Shown: positions 16,294-24,987 of the stretch, piece by piece
Numbering within the stretch: the stretch's first letter is position 1
Layout: each line of letters opens with the position of its first letter
Assembly (NCBI RefSeq): GCF_007197555.1
Contig: NZ_CP041614.1
Location: 1,232,001-1,296,000, forward strand
DNA: 64,000 nt
Reading direction: 5' to 3'
Source of the DNA: Shewanella psychropiezotolerans
GTDB taxonomy: Bacteria; Pseudomonadota; Gammaproteobacteria; Enterobacterales; Shewanellaceae
Notes under the pieces: model-generated
Databases searched by the model: none
What the model saw: the letters and a program-made list of their open reading frames with translations, nothing else
What the model was told of the DNA's origin: nothing
Translations under genes and position numbers: made by a program

Positions 16294-17265
16294 CTAATGG
16301 ACAGGTACTGGCCAAGTTTCGACTAAGCCATTGCTGCTGATGGTACGGATCTGGTTTGAATCCAGGTTCGCGACAGAGTATACAACGGCGCTCTTGATTT
16401 TGGCATGTTTGGTACGCTGAACTTGCCAGTTGGCCAAGGAACGACCTGTTTTGATGTCCCAGACCCGAACTTCTCTCGCCGGAGTGCCCGTCAGGAGCAA
16501 TGTATCATGGTTTGAAAAGCGCGCCGCCGAAAAGTTCATTTTTCTGCGGTTGATTTTCAACTGACTGATTTGTTCGCCTGTGAGATTATCCATAATCTTG
16601 GCTATTTTAGTGCTGTCACCAATAAATGACAGGCTTCCTGATTCATTTAAGCTCACCTTAATGACCCGGTTATCGAACTGCCAGCTATGAATGGGCTGAC
16701 CTGTGGTGGTGCGCCACAAGATGGCCTGCATATCATTTGAGCCGGTTAGGGCCAGTTTGCCATCGGCGGAAAGGGCCACGCTATTCACTTTTTCTGAATG
16801 GCCGAGAAACTTAATTAAGGAGGGGGTCTTGGTGGAGACGGACGGCATCAGAGACATGACACTGCCATCGGTGAGACCTATGAGCAATGAACCTGAGTTG
16901 GATACCGCCACACTTTGCCCGGTCGATGGCAATGACCACCAACCTAGAGATGAACCATTTAAGATGCTCCAGAGGGCGACTGAGTCTCTGCTTAGGGAAG
17001 CTGCAAACATTTGATTGGCTGAGATGGCGACATCGAAGGCGTCATTATCGGATTCACTGTGTATCCAGGTATATTTCTGCCTGCCAGTGTCGATATCCCA
17101 AAGCTGTATGCCGCTATTGGCCGTGCTAACCAGGACTAGTTGTCCACTCTGAGACAGGCTGGCATCATAGCTAGGCTCGGTGATCAATGCCTGTGTGTCT
17201 ATGGCATCAGGCTGACAAGCTGAAATGGCGAGAGTGCAAAAAACAATCGAAAAGAAACTTTTCAT
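16294..17265 (-). CDS. WD40-repeat lipoprotein
   Basis: The 323-residue protein has a lipoprotein signal (MKSFFSIVFCTLAISAC) and about seven WD40-like blades from residue 30 to the end. The clearest are GIQLWDIDTGRQKYTW, LGHSEKVNSVALSADGKLALTGS, DMQAILWRTTTGQ, and EVRVWDIKTGRSLANW. WD40 propellers are binding platforms; no enzymatic residues are expected. It is the first gene of the leftward cluster containing slyX, def and lpoB, divergent from fkpA. It is predicted to be exposed to the periplasm. Its partner is unknown. Confidence 0.85.
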   Translation of the reverse strand: MKSFFSIVFCTLAISACQPDAIDTQALITEPSYDASLSQSGQLVLVSTANSGIQLWDIDTGRQKYTWIHSESDNDAFDVAISANQMFAASLSRDSVALWSILNGSSLGWWSLPSTGQSVAVSNSGSLLIGLTDGSVMSLMPSVSTKTPSLIKFLGHSEKVNSVALSADGKLALTGSNDMQAILWRTTTGQPIHSWQFDNRVIKVSLNESGSLSFIGDSTKIAKIMDNLTGEQISQLKINRRKMNFSAARFSNHDTLLLTGTPAREVRVWDIKTGRSLANWQVQRTKHAKIKSAVVYSVANLDSNQIRTISSNGLVETWPVPVH

Positions 17266-17432
17266 GAACTTGCCCTCAATGCTGTTGTCTCTAGCTCTAG
17301 TGAACCTGCATTTACATTCGATTATTAAACATAAGTAATGTAATTGGAATAACGTATTTAACTAGTATAAAGTGGATCGCCTTATAAGATAAGGTTATTG
17401 TCTCGACTAGAAGATCCTGAGGAAGCTTTTTA

Positions 17433-18224
17433 ATGAAATCTATTTATAAATTATCACTGGTTGCTTTGGCCGTTATCGGTCTATCAGCTTGTAACCAAGA
17501 GCAACAAACAACGGAAGCCGCGGCCAATGTTGAGTTGAAGACACAGGCACAGAAAGAAGCGTACAGTGTTGGTGCATCTATCGGTAAATACATGTCTGGT
17601 CATATCAAAGAGCAAGAAGAGCTTGGTATGCCAGTCGATCGTGACCTTATCGTGTCAGGTTTCAGTAGCGGTCTGAATGACCAGCTTAAGCTGACAGAAG
17701 AAGAGATGCAGACAGTCCTTCAGGGTCTCGATGAGAAGTTAAATGAGAAGCGTGAGGCTCAAGCGACTGTTCTTGCTGAGAAAGCTTTAGCCGATAGCTC
17801 TGCATTCTTAGAGGCTAACAAGGTTAAAGAAGGCGTTGTCACCACAGAATCTGGTCTTCAGTATGAAGTCTTGACTCCAGGTTCGGGTGAGAAGCCTGTT
17901 GCCGAAGACATGGTCGAAGTTCATTATGTTGGTACACTTACCGATGGCACTGAATTTGATAGCTCAGTCGCTCGCGGCGAGCCTGCTAAGTTCCCGCTAA
18001 ACCGTGTGATTCCTGGTTGGACCGAAGGCCTTCAGCTTATGCCTGTTGGCGCTAAGTACAAGTTCGTTATTCCGGCTGACCTAGCCTACGGCGAGCGCGA
18101 TACTGGGACTATCCCGGCTAACTCAACCTTGATATTCGAGGTCGAGTTACTTTCTATCGAAAAGGCTGGTGCACCGACTGCCGAAGCTGCAGCCGCTGGC
18201 GAAGATCATGGCCACGCTCACTAG
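17433..18224 (+). CDS. fkpA: FkpA-type FKBP peptidyl-prolyl isomerase lipoprotein
   Basis: The 263-residue protein has a lipobox LSAC (Cys20), an N-terminal dimerisation domain of the FkpA/Mip type (about 35-125, with AQKEAYSVGASIGKYM), and a C-terminal FKBP domain (about 135-240). The FKBP motifs are VEVHYVGTLTDGTEFDSS, FPLNRVIPGWTEGLQLM and PADLAYGERDTG. It acts as a periplasmic chaperone and prolyl isomerase for envelope proteins. The C-terminal tail is Ala/Glu-rich and ends in a short His-containing stretch (EDHGHAH) beyond the usual domain, possibly metal binding. It is monocistronic with its own terminator. Confidence 0.94.
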   Translation: MKSIYKLSLVALAVIGLSACNQEQQTTEAAANVELKTQAQKEAYSVGASIGKYMSGHIKEQEELGMPVDRDLIVSGFSSGLNDQLKLTEEEMQTVLQGLDEKLNEKREAQATVLAEKALADSSAFLEANKVKEGVVTTESGLQYEVLTPGSGEKPVAEDMVEVHYVGTLTDGTEFDSSVARGEPAKFPLNRVIPGWTEGLQLMPVGAKYKFVIPADLAYGERDTGTIPANSTLIFEVELLSIEKAGAPTAEAAAAGEDHGHAH

Positions 18225-18260
18225 TTCTCGCTTATTTTAAGTTGGCAGAGATTGACATAG

Positions 18261-18281
18261 GGACGCTTAGGCGTCCTTTTT
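18261..18281 (+). terminator. Rho-independent terminator of fkpA
   Basis: A GGACGC/GCGTCC stem with a TTAG loop is followed by five T. Confidence 0.88.
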
Positions 18282-18388
18282 ATTGCCTGATATTTAGGGT
18301 TAGTGAAGCATGAATTACACATAGAGACTGACTTTAGGGTAAAATTATGGGAGAGATACGGTTAAATTTTTGAGTAATAGGTTTTAGT

Positions 18389-18763
18389 ATGGAATATGAG
18401 TTTCGGCGTAATACCATGACAGCTACTGTGATTGCGAATTTTAGTATGGATCACGAGGTATTAGGTTTCTGGTTCGTCGAGGAGTTGGGTGAGTGCCAAG
18501 ATAAGTTCAAGGCGCTCAGTCAGATAATCGAACAGTTACAAGTGGGTTCACTTACCCAAAAGCGCTGGCTAGGTAAGGCGCTATCACTGGAGCTGGACAG
18601 TGAAGAGGTCAGGGTGTTCGCCAACGAATTAGACGATGGATTAGATCATGAATTTGAAGATGACATGTCACTCTATAACGGTGAATCAGAGGCTTTTTGT
18701 GGTTTAGAAGATTTCCAGTCGGCATTATTGAGCTGGCGAGAGTTTCTCGACGAGACTCGTTAG
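18389..18763 (+). CDS. yacL: UPF0231 family protein
   Basis: The 124-residue cytosolic protein matches the UPF0231/YacL family: MEYEFRRN at the start, SMDHEVLGFWF near residues 27-37, and NGESEAFCGLEDFQSALLSWR at the C-terminus. The family is widespread in gammaproteobacteria and has no firm function. The acidic character (DDGLDHEFEDD) is typical. It stands alone between fkpA and narP. Confidence 0.88.
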   Translation: MEYEFRRNTMTATVIANFSMDHEVLGFWFVEELGECQDKFKALSQIIEQLQVGSLTQKRWLGKALSLELDSEEVRVFANELDDGLDHEFEDDMSLYNGESEAFCGLEDFQSALLSWREFLDETR

Positions 18764-18792
18764 AGGCTTTCTCCTCAAATAACGTCACCCAT

Positions 18793-18818
18793 AAAAAAGG
18801 CAGCCATAGGCTGCCTTT
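18793..18818 (-). terminator. Terminator of narP, shared with yacL
   Basis: A perfect 10-bp stem (18796-18805 with 18809-18818) has an ATA loop. On the minus strand it is followed by six T; on the plus strand the T-run is short. Confidence 0.88.
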
Positions 18819-18833
18819 CTCGATTTGAAACTG

Positions 18834-19463
18834 TTATTGACTGAGGTATCTAACCGCCATCTCGGTTCTCGATTTGGCGTTGGCCTTTCTCAGTAAATTT
18901 TTAACGTGAACTTTGACCGTGCCTTCGCTGATATGCAATTGCTCCGAGATTGTACGATTACTCTTTCCCTGAGCCACGAGTTGTAAAATCTGTAACTCTC
19001 TGGGGGTCAGGTTATCGATCCAGTCCTTCTCATCGGTTGCATCTTTGAGTTCATAGAGGTAGTCCTCAACGGACTCGCTGATCACTCTATGTCCCTGCAT
19101 GGCTTGCTTTAGTTTCTCTAACAGGAGATCGGGCTCAGTATCTTTCAATAGATAACCATCGGCACCGGCTCTAACCAGACGAATGACATCCTGTTTGGCG
19201 TCGGAAACCGTTAGAATAACGATGCGGGAAGTGACTCCTTCCTGACGCAGACCGTTTAAGGTATCTAATCCAGTCATCCCTTTCATGTTGAGGTCGAGTA
19301 GCACTATATCCGGCTCACTTTCTTCGATAGCCGACAGGGCATCTAATCCGCTACCAGCCTCACCAAAGAGAGTGAAATCTGAGTCAGAAGTGATTAATTG
19401 GCAAATACCGCGGCGTAACAGCGGGTGATCATCGACAACGAGCACTGAGTAAGGTTTGCCCAT
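18834..19463 (-). CDS. narP: NarP/NarL-type nitrate/nitrite response regulator
   Basis: The 209-residue protein has a receiver domain (about 5-120, phospho-acceptor Asp57 in LLDLNM, switch Thr and Lys in ILTVSD and LLKDTEP) and a LuxR-type helix-turn-helix (about 145-205, LTPRELQILQLVAQGKSNRTISEQL). It follows narQ by 79 bases on the same strand. In Shewanella, NarQ/NarP controls nitrate and nitrite respiration genes, and nrfA is divergent just beyond narQ, which fits. I call it NarP because NarQ-NarP is the usual sole pair in this group; NarL is the alternative. Confidence 0.9.
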   Translation of the reverse strand: MGKPYSVLVVDDHPLLRRGICQLITSDSDFTLFGEAGSGLDALSAIEESEPDIVLLDLNMKGMTGLDTLNGLRQEGVTSRIVILTVSDAKQDVIRLVRAGADGYLLKDTEPDLLLEKLKQAMQGHRVISESVEDYLYELKDATDEKDWIDNLTPRELQILQLVAQGKSNRTISEQLHISEGTVKVHVKNLLRKANAKSRTEMAVRYLSQ

Positions 19464-19542
19464 TTTTTAAAGCGCCTCCTGCAAGGGTGTTTTCTTATGC
19501 CTTGTATTACATACAAAGAAAAATATGAAGTTAATCATTTAT

Positions 19543-21246
19543 CTAGGCTGGTTCCTGCTGAGGAGGGAAAGTCAGTGTTACTCTCGTTCCTCCTTCGGGA
19601 TTGCCGTTGAACTCCACTATACCCGATAAGCGGCTTGCACGCTCATGCATAATGCCTATGCCGAAATGCTGATCACGTTTCTTCACCCTATCTATGCCGA
19701 TGCCATTGTCACTGATGGTGATGGTGACATGGGTATCTGAGTCTTTAAAACATCGAATGTTAATTTGATCTGCTTGGGCATGCTTGATGGCGTTAACCGT
19801 CGCTTCTCGGGTTAATTGCAACACATGGATATGTTGATGGGCGCCGAGCAGTTGCATGGGCAGTTTATAATCTAAGGTGAGCTTAGCATCGGATTGACTG
19901 CGAAGCTGTTCTAACATGGCTTCGATGGCATGGTGCAAGTTTGGATCTTTGACGGTCAGCCTAAAGGTCGATAATAACTCTCTTAATTGCACATAGGCGG
20001 TGTTTACCCCTTCGTTGATTTCAGATATCTGTTGTTCGACCTGGGGGCTGCGGCAAGCACTGTCCAGCCCTTTAGACAGCAGGCTGACTTGGATCTTTAA
20101 GAAGGAGAGGATTTGACCCAAGGAGTCATGCAACTCTCTGGCTATGACGCCTCGTTCCTCCATAAGCGCGAGTTGTTGCCTCTGCTCTCCGGCATTATAG
20201 ATGACGATCGAGCGAGCCAACATGATGGCAAAATTTTCGAACAGTTGATAATTCGGCTCCTCGCTGGAGTTAGCCTCTAAGTAACCCAGCTCATTGGATT
20301 CAAACTTAAGCGGGAAGTGGGTCTGGATATTCGGTTTCAGAGGCCAACCACCGTCGGCCTCTATGACTAATTCCTCTTCATTGTCCTGCACTATCACCAG
20401 GCGAAGGAATGTCTCAGGTTCATGAGCTCTGAGCTGATTGAGTGCGGTTTTCAAGCTGCTAATTTCGAGCTTCCCCGAATGGAGCATGACCAGGTTATCG
20501 TACAAGAGGGTTAACTCGTTATTACTGCGTGTCAGGGCTAATGTTTTATCTTTTACCTGGCTCTCCAGACCCTGGTAGAGGGCCGACAGCTCTTTAGCTG
20601 TAGATTGGAATGCATTACTTAAGGCGCTGAGTTCAATATACTCAGATTTAGGCATCTCGACATTGAAGTTTCCTTTGGAGATGGTATTGGCTGATTCCAT
20701 TAACTGATTGAGGGGCGCGACCACTTTTCGTTTGGTGAAACGTACCGCGATGAAAGCGATAAATAACATTAAGGCCAGCCCGATAATTTGGCTCACGGCT
20801 AACAATTTCAATTTGAATGCGGCGTAGTGCTCAGTTTCCAGAACCAATAGGTCGATAGTATCGACAAAGTCTTTCAGTGCGGCAGCGTAGAGGCGTGAAT
20901 TCTCCTCTTCGATATACGATCTCATCACCTTCCATTTGTGAATAACCAGACGATATTGCTCGCCGAGCTCGTCGGGGGTTTTCCAGTCGAGTGAACGCTT
21001 AAGTGCATCTGAATATAGAGTATTTTCAAATTCTTCTATCTTTTGTAAGGCATTTTCGCTGCCAGAGTTTGCATAGAACATTAAACGATAGCTCTGCATT
21101 CGCAGAGAACCGGATGCATTGATGGCCCTTGCATCCCCAAGACTATAGGCTAAGTTGATGATGGCGAAGGTCGCCAGACCGCTCGATAATAATATTAAAG
21201 TTAACATTAGACCCAAAATGGTCGACGTTAAACTGCCTTTTTTCAT
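19543..21246 (-). CDS. narQ: NarQ nitrate/nitrite sensor histidine kinase
   Basis: The 567-residue inner-membrane kinase has a first transmembrane helix (about 10-32), a periplasmic four-helix sensor with the ligand-binding P-box SGSLRMQSYRLM (about 45-56), a second helix (about 148-168), a HAMP domain (about 170-222), a degenerate GAF-like linker, and a HisKA_3 dimerisation region with His373 in ARELHDSLGQILSFLK. The HATPase core follows, with NAIKHA and DNGIGI. It phosphorylates NarP in response to nitrate or nitrite. It is transcribed divergently from nrfA, with a 245-base control region between. Confidence 0.93.
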   Translation of the reverse strand: MKKGSLTSTILGLMLTLILLSSGLATFAIINLAYSLGDARAINASGSLRMQSYRLMFYANSGSENALQKIEEFENTLYSDALKRSLDWKTPDELGEQYRLVIHKWKVMRSYIEEENSRLYAAALKDFVDTIDLLVLETEHYAAFKLKLLAVSQIIGLALMLFIAFIAVRFTKRKVVAPLNQLMESANTISKGNFNVEMPKSEYIELSALSNAFQSTAKELSALYQGLESQVKDKTLALTRSNNELTLLYDNLVMLHSGKLEISSLKTALNQLRAHEPETFLRLVIVQDNEEELVIEADGGWPLKPNIQTHFPLKFESNELGYLEANSSEEPNYQLFENFAIMLARSIVIYNAGEQRQQLALMEERGVIARELHDSLGQILSFLKIQVSLLSKGLDSACRSPQVEQQISEINEGVNTAYVQLRELLSTFRLTVKDPNLHHAIEAMLEQLRSQSDAKLTLDYKLPMQLLGAHQHIHVLQLTREATVNAIKHAQADQINIRCFKDSDTHVTITISDNGIGIDRVKKRDQHFGIGIMHERASRLSGIVEFNGNPEGGTRVTLTFPPQQEPA

Positions 21247-21337
21247 TAGTTAAAAACTCGCTAAATTATTTTGAATAGTCTATTTGTTAGACTCGTTCTA
21301 ATTTAGTTCCCACTTAAGCCCGTTAACAAATTGGCAA

Positions 21338-21406
21338 AAGTGTGAACAACAACACGTTTACATTTTGATCTACCGCAAACTTTACATCGTATACTCACTT
21401 GGGGTA
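21338..21406. promoter_or_regulatory. Candidate Crp/EtrA/NarP sites upstream of nrfA
   Basis: Three weak matches lie in the narQ-nrfA intergenic region. A Crp-like 22-mer is at 21338-21359 (TGTGA half intact, second half 3 of 5). An FNR-like TTGAT-N4-CGCAA is at 21365-21378. An imperfect NarP-like inverted repeat TACTCAC-T-TGGGGTA is at 21392-21406, with a 1-base spacer in place of the usual two. Regulation of nrfA by Crp and NarP is known in Shewanella. The individual sites are inference. Confidence 0.35.
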
Positions 21407-21491
21407 TATTCTAAATGGTGTTAAGGGTCTAACTTTGGCCTTGGAGATGATGTGGTTATTAAGACTATTATAAAAGTAACACGGAGATGAG

Positions 21492-22892
21492 ATGGTGAGA
21501 ACATTAACTAAAAAATCCTTTGTACTAAGTGCAATGGTCGCAGCGAGCCTGATGGCTTCCGGCGTGATGGCAGATAATAAAACTGAGCCTAGAAGCGAAG
21601 TCTATAAAGATAAGTTTTCTAAGCAGTACAACAGCTGGCATGCAACCTCTGAGAGCTCTGAGATTGTCGATGCACTGGAAGCCGATCCTAATCTAGTGGT
21701 TTTGTGGGCAGGCTATGGCTTCGCTAAAGATTATAACAAGGCCCGTGGCCATATCTACGCGGTAACTGATTTGCGCAATACACTGCGTACCGGTGCACCT
21801 AAGTCAGATGAAGATGGCCCAATGCCTATGGCATGTTGGAGCTGTAAGGGCCCGGATGTACCTCGCATGATCGAGGAGCAAGGGGAAGACGGTTACTTCA
21901 CGGGTAAGTGGTATAAAGGCGGTGCTGAAATAGTCAACACTATCGGTTGTAGTGATTGTCACGTGAGCGGTAAGTCTAAGCTACGTATCTCTCGTCCTTT
22001 CGCCGAGCGCGCGATGGAAACCATAGGTACGCCATTCGATGAAGCTTCTCGTAAAGATAAGCAGTCTATGGTCTGTGGCCAATGTCATGTCGAATACTAC
22101 TTCGAGAAGACTAAAGATAAGAAAGGTTTTGTTAAGTTCCCTTGGGATCAAGGTATTACCGTAGATGCTGCAGAAGCCTATTATGATGGGATTGAGTTTG
22201 CTGATTGGACTCACAAGATCTCTAAGACACCTATGTTGAAAGCACAGCATCCTGGTTATGAAACTTGGAAGCTTGGCGTACATGGACAGAACAATGTAAG
22301 TTGTACTGACTGTCACATGCCTAGAGTCAAGAATGCTGAAGGCCGTAAGTATACCGATCACAAGGTGGGTAACCCATTCGATCGCTTCGAAGAAACTTGT
22401 GGTTCTTGTCATGAACAGAGCAAAGAGTTCATGGTCGACCTGACTAATCAGCGCAAGGCGAAAGTTGAAGAGCTTAAGATGGCAGCGGAAGGTCAATTGG
22501 TTAAGGCACACTTCGAGGCTGGTGCAGCTTGGGAAGCCGGTGCTACCGAAGCCGAGATGAAGCCTATTCTGACCGATATTCGTCATTCACAGTGGCGCTG
22601 GGATTATGCGACAGCCTCTCACGGTGTTGCGGCTCACGCTCCTGCTGAAGCCCTACGTATCTTAGGTACAGCGGTAGATAAGGCGGCTGATGCTCGTGTT
22701 AAGCTGGCGCACCTGCTTGCTAATAAAGGTGTTAAACAGCCTATCTCATACCCTGACACTTCTACCAAGGCTAAGGCACAAGCTGCCATGGGCATGGATA
22801 TGAAGAAGCTGAATGCCGATAAAGCAGAGTTCAAGAAGACTGTACTGCCTAAGTGGGATGCAGAAGCTAAGAAGCGTGAAGCGACTTACTAA
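21492..22892 (+). CDS. nrfA: Pentahaem cytochrome c552 nitrite reductase
   Basis: The 466-residue periplasmic enzyme reduces nitrite to ammonium with six electrons. A signal peptide ends at about residue 27 (ASGVMA). Five haem attachment motifs are visible: CWSCK at 115-119, the lysine-ligated catalytic haem typical of NrfA, then CSDCH 153-157, CGQCH 195-199, CTDCH 271-275 and CGSCH 303-307. The start has a strong CGGAGATGAG leader. No nrfBCD or nrfEFG follows, consistent with electron delivery from quinol via CymA as established in Shewanella. A strong terminator ends the unit. Confidence 0.97.
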   Translation: MVRTLTKKSFVLSAMVAASLMASGVMADNKTEPRSEVYKDKFSKQYNSWHATSESSEIVDALEADPNLVVLWAGYGFAKDYNKARGHIYAVTDLRNTLRTGAPKSDEDGPMPMACWSCKGPDVPRMIEEQGEDGYFTGKWYKGGAEIVNTIGCSDCHVSGKSKLRISRPFAERAMETIGTPFDEASRKDKQSMVCGQCHVEYYFEKTKDKKGFVKFPWDQGITVDAAEAYYDGIEFADWTHKISKTPMLKAQHPGYETWKLGVHGQNNVSCTDCHMPRVKNAEGRKYTDHKVGNPFDRFEETCGSCHEQSKEFMVDLTNQRKAKVEELKMAAEGQLVKAHFEAGAAWEAGATEAEMKPILTDIRHSQWRWDYATASHGVAAHAPAEALRILGTAVDKAADARVKLAHLLANKGVKQPISYPDTSTKAKAQAAMGMDMKKLNADKAEFKKTVLPKWDAEAKKREATY

Positions 22893-23003
22893 GCATGAGT
22901 CATTCTACTCAGTTTAAAGATAGTAGGCTGCAGTGATTAAGCTTGCTTATAAAGAGAGATGGTGTTCAGATTAGGAACGCTTGACTCATCTTTTAAATAT
23001 AAA

Positions 23004-23035
23004 AATCCGAAGCTAATCTAGCTTCGGATTTTTTT
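23004..23035 (+). terminator. Rho-independent terminator of nrfA
   Basis: An 11-bp perfect stem (23004-23014 with 23020-23030) is followed by seven T. Confidence 0.93.
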
Positions 23036-23076
23036 ATGCCTTTAGATAAGCAAATTAGGCTTTAGGAGCTTTGTTT

Positions 23077-23372
23077 TTACCTAAACGGATCGCTGAACTT
23101 CTCATCATTTAGAAAACTCTCATCGGTCAAGGTGTGCAGGAAGGCGACAAGATCTGCTTGCTCTAGCGCCGAGAAGTTATATTGCACCGGATTTCCCTCT
23201 TGATCTCTTAAATTTTCCTGTATGACCATTGATACCTGTGGTTTCAAATACACTTAAGTCATTATCGGAAGTGTCATCCAGATCGTGATTACTGGCTATG
23301 GTCGTTGCGTTTGAATCTGGGGCGATAAGAGGGCCAACAAAGGCTTCAGAGCTATGGCAGCGATGCCGTTTC
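23077..23372 (-). pseudogene. Di-haem cytochrome c peroxidase/MauG family remnant
   Basis: On the minus strand, fragments in different frames match the C-terminal part of cytochrome c peroxidase-like proteins. A CHSSEAF haem-type motif with Asn/Asp-rich linker runs to TTGINGHTGKFK. In another frame, the C-terminal FSALEQADLVAFLHTLTDE ends SDPF before a stop at 23077-23079. Upstream sequence up to 23533 shows no further haem motifs, only short direct repeats of an AGCTACGAG type around 23450-23500. The gene is clearly decayed; both a frame break and N-terminal loss are evident. Confidence 0.65.
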
Positions 23373-23533
23373 TAAAACAGACGATTGAAATTGAAGGTTA
23401 TCGACGGATTATGTTGTAGCTAATGAAGTGCAAAAGAAGGCTGAGTGTTGAGCTACGAGTTACGAGCTAATATTCTTTGCACTAGCTCGCGGCTCGCAAC
23501 TTTCTATGCTGTTTATTTGGCTTATTGCTGCTG

Positions 23534-24076
23534 TTAAACGCCGCGCCAGTTACGCATCTTGTTGGCTTCTTTCGACAATACCACGACTTCTGAGCGGGTC
23601 ATCATATCTTGCAGGGCAAGTTTATCACCGTTGATCAGGATCCACAGGTTACCAATTCCTAACAGAGACCATACCAGACGAGCCGAGGCTGTGATCATAC
23701 TCAGGCATTGGCCGTTTGGGTGCTGGATTTTTAGTTGCCAGGCACGCATGCCTAGAGTTTGACCGCCGTAGCTCCAGAAGGAGATGTAAAACAGACCTAC
23801 ACACACTGCTATCCAAAGCTGGTATAACCCCTTGTAAAGCGAGTCGCTATTGAGCAAATCTGATACATGCTCATAGGTCCCCATGTCTATCAAACCCGAA
23901 GAGGTGAGGGCGGTAAACACGCCAAAACCTATGGCGCCGGCTATCATATAGACGGCTACCGCGAGTAGAAGATCATAGACGGCAGCACCGCAGCGGCGAA
24001 AGAAACCCGCTCGAGGAAAGTTAGCGTGTTCGCGGTTTGGCATTGAACTCTCGGTCATTTTGGTGTTCACTCTCAC
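23534..24076 (-). CDS. RDD family membrane protein
   Basis: The protein has up to 180 residues; starts at 24076, 24058 or 24043 are all possible. RDD-domain features are AGFFRRCGAAVYDLLLAVAV near residues 24-43, a central helix pair, and the SYGGQTLGMRAWQLKI segment after the third helix. Three to four transmembrane helices are seen. Some RDD proteins are implicated in ion or small-molecule movement, but function is not settled. It is followed downstream by the peroxidase remnant on the same strand. Confidence 0.82.
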   Translation of the reverse strand: MRVNTKMTESSMPNREHANFPRAGFFRRCGAAVYDLLLAVAVYMIAGAIGFGVFTALTSSGLIDMGTYEHVSDLLNSDSLYKGLYQLWIAVCVGLFYISFWSYGGQTLGMRAWQLKIQHPNGQCLSMITASARLVWSLLGIGNLWILINGDKLALQDMMTRSEVVVLSKEANKMRNWRGV

Positions 24077-24138
24077 ATTCAGTTTGTCGTTGCTGTAGTT
24101 GTTAGTCTAAGTTCTAAGACTAAGATTCTAAGCTAAAG

Positions 24139-24393
24139 CTATTTGGCTTTTGGGTCATCTTTAATGTAATAGATATCGCTAAAGCCCATACGAGCGAACT
24201 CTTTATCTCTGAAGTCTCTCACTGCTGCAGAGCCTTTCGATGTCATGGCGACTTGCTGCTCCATCATATGGTAGCGGGTAAGGTCGACGCCTTCGGCGGC
24301 TGCAATGGCCTCATGGATATCATGATGCTTGTCGTAAGCAAAGTTGATCTCTTTCGCTTGTTTCTTATATCTGTACGTTACTCTTACTGCCAT
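24139..24393 (-). CDS. Conserved small protein, probable DUF2960
   Basis: This 84-residue basic protein (MAVRVTYRYKKQAKEINF at the start, FARMGFSDIYYI near the end) resembles the DUF2960 family of Vibrio and Shewanella. The central HHDIHEAIAAAEGVD segment is the conserved part I recall. It has no signal peptide or membrane helix. The role is unknown. Its downstream gap to the RDD gene contains degenerate heptamer repeats. Confidence 0.65.
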   Translation of the reverse strand: MAVRVTYRYKKQAKEINFAYDKHHDIHEAIAAAEGVDLTRYHMMEQQVAMTSKGSAAVRDFRDKEFARMGFSDIYYIKDDPKAK

Positions 24394-24467
24394 AATTTAC
24401 TCTATTGATTCTCTTGTACTAAGTGTTTATTCAATCTGATAAAACTTCTAATAACACTGTCATATGC

Positions 24468-24950
24468 CTATATTTTCAAGACCATATAACAGGCATCCGC
24501 AGTATAAGTTTCCAGGCTTTTATCGATAGACTGCGGCACGAAGCCATGTTTTTTCCAGTAGCTACTCGCGCCTTGGACTGCCACTAAGGAGATACTGTTA
24601 AATGAGAGCTGCCGAGCCAATGTTAACAGCTTTTCGAAAACGGCGCGTCCGGCTCCTTTTCCTTGAGCGTCTGCCGATAGGGCTATGTCATGCAGATACA
24701 AGGTATCGGCTTGCTTAACCTGACTGACCACTTGTTCCAGTGAGGGTGGCGAGCCGAGAATCCAGGGATGTGCCAGGCAGTATCCAACCAGGTGTTTTTC
24801 TGCCTCTATGACGAAGCAAGTTTGTGGGGAACATTGCCATTTACTCTGCAACACACTCAGAGACTCAGGCGCTATTTCAGGGTAACACTCCTCCTGAATC
24901 AAGAGGATAGACGCCCAGTCTCCGGAGTCGATATTTCGCAGGTGCATCAT
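24468..24950 (-). CDS. GNAT family N-acetyltransferase
   Basis: The 160-residue protein has a GNAT fold. The acetyl-CoA-binding motif A is seen as LSADAQGKGAGRAVFEKLL at about residues 89-107, preceded by the LYLHDIAL strand. The C-terminal ASSYWKKHGF motif is typical of small-molecule acetylating members. The substrate cannot be deduced. It lies 37 bases past the carboxypeptidase stop on the same strand, so it may be co-transcribed with it. Confidence 0.85.
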   Translation of the reverse strand: MMHLRNIDSGDWASILLIQEECYPEIAPESLSVLQSKWQCSPQTCFVIEAEKHLVGYCLAHPWILGSPPSLEQVVSQVKQADTLYLHDIALSADAQGKGAGRAVFEKLLTLARQLSFNSISLVAVQGASSYWKKHGFVPQSIDKSLETYTADACYMVLKI

Positions 24951-24987
24951 TTTATCCTGACAGCCTAATTTATCCCCGTATGATACG

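Noticed and set aside
21981..22586. 201-codon open frame antisense to nrfA
   Set aside because: It is a shadow of the strongly conserved nrfA coding sequence, with no ribosome binding site or recognisable domain.
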